From Physcousia sp015060555 (lineage in GTDB: Bacteria > Bacteroidota > Bacteroidia > Bacteroidales > Bacteroidaceae), in contig SUYG01000007.1 of assembly GCA_015060555.1 (NCBI GenBank), positions 1-23,083 of the forward strand: 23,083 nt of DNA, given 5' to 3'. Positions 20,829 to 23,083 of this stretch are shown here, piece after piece. Position 1 is the stretch's first letter. Every line of letters begins with the position of its first letter. Under the pieces are notes generated by a model. The model searched no databases, was not told the DNA's origin, and was given only the letters and a program-made list of their open reading frames with translations. Made by a program: the position numbers and the translations under genes.

Positions 20829-20859
20829 CAAATGTAAGGAGTTTCTCTGATTCGGCAAA
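20829..20859 (-). promoter_or_regulatory. Bacteroidetes promoter for higBA
   Basis: The minus strand has TTTG (20856-20859), a 19-nt spacer, then TACATTTG (20829-20836), an excellent -33/-7 match. Just downstream a small inverted repeat GACT-ttcaa/g-AGTC (20812-20824) overlaps the expected start of transcription, and a palindrome CTTCGAAG lies at 20774-20781. Either could be an operator for HigA; this is inference. Confidence 0.7.
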
Positions 20860-20992
20860 AGAAAATTGCATGAATTTCACGTTTATCCACAAAAAACGCA
20901 GAAAAGTGCGCAGAAAGAATGAGACGGTTGCCTTCGTTCTCTATTTCTAACTTTTTCGAGGCAATTTGCTTACATTTTTATCTCGGCTGGCT

Positions 20993-21021
20993 TATAATCT
21001 CGAAGATTATATCTATCTTTG
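20993..21021 (+). promoter_or_regulatory. Promoter -7 element with abutting palindrome for the SGNH/DUF3089 gene
   Basis: TATCTTTG (21014-21021) is an exact -7 match, 29 nt before ATG 21051. Directly before it lies an 8-bp inverted repeat, TATAATCT-cga-AGATTATA (20993-21011), filling the -33/-7 spacer. A repressor or activator binding there could control the gene. No TTTG was seen at -33, which would suit an activator-dependent promoter. Confidence 0.6.
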
Positions 21022-21050
21022 CCCACAAGAAAACAGCAAATACTTACGAC

Positions 21051-22586
21051 ATGAAGAAGTTTCTATTCACCGCTGTGCTGGCAACGCTGTTGATGCTCCC
21101 GACAGCGGGCCGTGCACAGAGCGACCCGCTTCAGGGGAAGCAGATAGGCATCATCGGCGACAGCTATGTGCGCAACCACCGCGAACCCGTCGAGAACACC
21201 TGGCACTACAAGTTCGCCAAGAAGCACGGGATGCAGTACTTCAACTACGGCCGCAATGGCAACAGCATCTCCCTCGACCTTAAGGTGTGGGGACCGGCGA
21301 TGTACAAACGCTACACCGAGATGAAGGACTCGCTGGACTATGTGGTCGTCATCGCCGGCCACAACGACGGCGTGCCCGGACGCATCGATTCCATCGGCGT
21401 GGATGTCTTCAAGGAGCGACTCGGCATCCTCTGCAAAGGACTCATCGCCAAGTACCCGCACGCCAAGATCTTCTTCTTCACGCCCTGGACCTGCGAGAAC
21501 TTTGAGGGCAGCCTGCGCCAGCAGGTCGTAGATGCCATGCTGGAGGTGTGCGGTGCCTACGGCATCCCCGTGTTCGATGCTGCGCGCCGCAGTAACATCT
21601 TTGCCGCCGACGAGCAGTTCCGCAAGACCTACTTCCAAGGTGGAGACGGCAGCGACCGCGCCCACCTGAATGCCGCCGGCCACGACCTCTTCCTGCCCGT
21701 TGCCGAGCGCTTTCTCCTGCAATGCCCCGAGGCTCCCGACTACACAGACCCCGCATTGTGGATTACGCAGGACAGCGATGCCGACGGCACCGGCGCCGAC
21801 GTCTTCTACGTCGTCTCCACCTGGGAGAAGGACTGGTGGACGGCCGACAGCACCGTGTGCCACTACGCCGATGTCTATAACGCCGTACACCGCGAGCACA
21901 TGGCCACCGAGATCAACGGTGTGGCAGCCTACATGGCACCCGGCAACCGCTTCTACGCCCCCTACTACCGCCACGCCACCATCGATGCCTTCATGACACA
22001 GAACGAAGACACCATCCGCGCCCGCACACGACTTGCCATGGGCGATGTCTGCGATGCCTTCGACCACTTCCTGCAACAGCGCGATGCCTCGCGCCCCCTC
22101 ATCGTCGCCGGCTTCAGCCAAGGTGGTCTGGCCGTGGTGGAGTTGCTGAAGCACATGAGCGACGAGACCTACCGTCAGCTTGCTGCCGCCTATGTCCTGG
22201 GCTACAAGGTGACACCCGAGGACACCGCCGCCTGCCACCGCATTCTTCCCGCTGCGGGCGAAGACGACACCGGCGTCACCATCTGCTATAACACCGTGAA
22301 GGATGTGAAATATGTCAAACCCGTCATCGCCGCCACCTGCTTCGGCATCAACCCCGTCAACTGGCGCACTGACGACACCCCCGCCACGCTCCACGACACC
22401 ATCACCGTACGCCTCGACCCCGACTACCACGTCCTGGTGGTCACAGGCTACAGCGGTGCCGAGTATCACCCCTACGGCGACCTCATCAACGTGGGCGACA
22501 TCCACAGCTGCGAGCCCTGGCTCTACAGCGAATGCCTCCGCAAGAACTTCGCCGTACGGACACGGCAGTGGCGCAAGAAACAATAA
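21051..22586 (+). CDS. Secreted double hydrolase: SGNH/GDSL esterase fused to DUF3089-like alpha/beta hydrolase
   Basis: The protein (511 aa from ATG 21051) starts with a signal peptide (MKKFLFTAVLATLLMLPTAGRAQS). The frame is open further upstream but the -7 element at 21014-21021 excludes earlier starts. Residues about 28-240 are an SGNH hydrolase: block I IIGDSY with nucleophile Ser38, block II YGRNGNS, block III AGHND with Asn105, block V DRAHLN with Asp202 and His205. From about 248 a second domain resembles DUF3089 lipase-like alpha/beta hydrolases: GADVFYVVSTWE, FYAPYYRHAT, nucleophile elbow GFSQGG with Ser356, and a late His485 in VGDIHS that could complete the triad. Both active sites look intact. 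A two-step esterase acting on acylated glycans is an inference from the neighbouring glycoside hydrolases. Confidence 0.82.
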   Translation: MKKFLFTAVLATLLMLPTAGRAQSDPLQGKQIGIIGDSYVRNHREPVENTWHYKFAKKHGMQYFNYGRNGNSISLDLKVWGPAMYKRYTEMKDSLDYVVVIAGHNDGVPGRIDSIGVDVFKERLGILCKGLIAKYPHAKIFFFTPWTCENFEGSLRQQVVDAMLEVCGAYGIPVFDAARRSNIFAADEQFRKTYFQGGDGSDRAHLNAAGHDLFLPVAERFLLQCPEAPDYTDPALWITQDSDADGTGADVFYVVSTWEKDWWTADSTVCHYADVYNAVHREHMATEINGVAAYMAPGNRFYAPYYRHATIDAFMTQNEDTIRARTRLAMGDVCDAFDHFLQQRDASRPLIVAGFSQGGLAVVELLKHMSDETYRQLAAAYVLGYKVTPEDTAACHRILPAAGEDDTGVTICYNTVKDVKYVKPVIAATCFGINPVNWRTDDTPATLHDTITVRLDPDYHVLVVTGYSGAEYHPYGDLINVGDIHSCEPWLYSECLRKNFAVRTRQWRKKQ

Positions 22587-22678
22587 GAAGACTTAGCCAT
22601 CATAGAACCAGCAGCTCATATTGTCATAGGGAGACTTCAGAGGTGAATCTGTGATCTGTGCTAACTATTTTGAAAAAT

Positions 22679-22744
22679 TTTTTGCGGAAAACCCTACGAA
22701 CCCTCCCCCACCATTCGGAGGGTTCGTAGGGTTTCTCGCAAAAA
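22679..22744 (+). terminator. Very long hairpin after the SGNH/DUF3089 gene
   Basis: An exact 18-bp stem (22689-22706 with 22717-22734) closes a 10-nt loop. Beyond one mismatch and one G-U pair it continues with 8 more base pairs (22679-22686 with 22737-22744), giving a stem of about 27 positions. T-rich DNA follows (to about 22753). It would terminate the hydrolase transcript and could work in both directions. Confidence 0.75.
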
Positions 22745-22836
22745 TAATTTTTTCATGGAGAAGGAAGGGGCTCTGTGCAGCCTGATGTGAATGGTTTTCT
22801 CACTGGTGAGAAACGCGTGAAGACCTTGGCCTTATG

Positions 22837-22925
22837 GCAAGAGACTATAGAGGGTCACGCGAGACACTATAGAGGGTCAGGCAAGACACTATAGAGGGTA
22901 AGGCGAGAGACTATAGAGGGGTGAG
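22837..22925. repeat. Four tandem 22-bp repeats
   Basis: Four head-to-tail units start at 22837, 22859, 22881 and 22903. Each holds the core ACTATAGAGGG, preceded by GC(A/G)AGA(G/C). The first three units are 22 bp; the last is 23 bp because of one extra G. Variation is confined to a few positions. There are no spacers, so this is not a CRISPR array. The 22-bp period is about two helical turns, which would place each core on the same DNA face, as in iterons or clustered protein-binding sites. Confidence 0.85.
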
Positions 22926-22948
22926 AAATGCTCCATGGTGTGTTGACT

Positions 22949-23083
22949 TTATCTGAAATAGGTACACACTTTGTTACCTATATTTACTATTATTGTGCAC
23001 ACTTGTCCCTTTCTCTTCCTGAGGCAGTACACAATCTCCTCAGCCGCTTCCTGTGCGTCTACACAGTCAGCTTGCGTGTGCAA
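22949..23083 (-). CDS. Possible 3' end of a gene running off the right edge
   Basis: On the minus strand a frame is open from the window edge for 44 codons to TAA at 22949-22951. The residues (ADCVDAQEAAEEIVYCLRKR, then a hydrophobic CTIIVNIGNKV) look more protein-like than the other frames, which have stops. No family is recognised and the start is outside the window, so this could be chance. Confidence 0.3.
   Translation of the reverse strand: MHTQADCVDAQEAAEEIVYCLRKRKGQVCTIIVNIGNKVCTYFR

Noticed and set aside
21063..22583. 506-codon minus-strand frame opposite the SGNH/DUF3089 gene
   Set aside because: Gly/Val/Ala-rich shadow with no promoter or motif; the plus-strand frame holds two intact hydrolase active sites.
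22837..22925. CRISPR array
   Set aside because: The repeats are contiguous 22-bp units without unique spacers, and no cas genes are in the window.

Overview
The window looks like chromosomal DNA of a Bacteroidales bacterium, most likely a fairly GC-rich Prevotellaceae member. The evidence is repeated Bacteroidetes-type promoters (-7 element TAnnTTTG, mostly TATCTTTG) in front of several genes, secreted glycoside hydrolases, type IX secretion (T9SS)-like C-terminal tails, a 36-residue 'smalltalk'-type protein gene, a GldB-like protein and a Bacteroidetes-type IS transposase remnant. No SusC/SusD pair lies inside the window.

Layout. Positions 1-570 hold a non-coding stretch with paired palindromes, the smalltalk gene and its terminator. 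Positions 648-9104 are all minus strand: a GH36 alpha-galactosidase; an overlapping pair of a GldB-like membrane protein and an RsmI-like methyltransferase; a VanX-type M15 dipeptidase lipoprotein; and a two-gene operon of a large secreted carbohydrate-binding-like protein and a GH53 endo-galactanase. At 9350-11518 a TrmH/SpoU RNA methyltransferase (plus) and RmuC (minus) converge with a 123-bp coding overlap. RmuC lies 6 nt downstream of a GH51 arabinofuranosidase. A GH3 beta-xylosidase/glucosidase-type enzyme is transcribed divergently from GH51 and ends in a strong hairpin.

Positions about 16465-20950 form a visibly AT-rich island. It starts with a 5'-truncated IS transposase. The last 102 bp of that element recur at 19916-20017 in the same orientation with three differences. 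Between the two copies lie a three-gene minus-strand operon (unknown 215-aa protein, retropepsin-like aspartic protease, unknown 386-aa protein) behind a long, possibly structured leader, plus a truncated DUF3871-like gene and an unlisted 29-codon membrane ORF. A HigB-HigA toxin-antitoxin pair follows. GC-rich sequence returns with a secreted protein that joins an SGNH hydrolase to a DUF3089-like alpha/beta hydrolase, then a long hairpin, four tandem 22-bp repeats and a possible gene tail at the right edge.

How the genes fit together. GH53 (beta-1,4-galactan), GH51 (arabinan/arabinoxylan side chains), GH36 (alpha-galactosides) and GH3 (xylosides/glucosides) suggest attack on pectic arabinogalactan and related hemicelluloses. 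The SGNH/DUF3089 protein might remove ester groups. They sit among housekeeping genes rather than in one classical polysaccharide utilization locus. The best candidate for an undescribed system is the IS-flanked leader plus retropepsin operon; its function cannot be read from the sequence.
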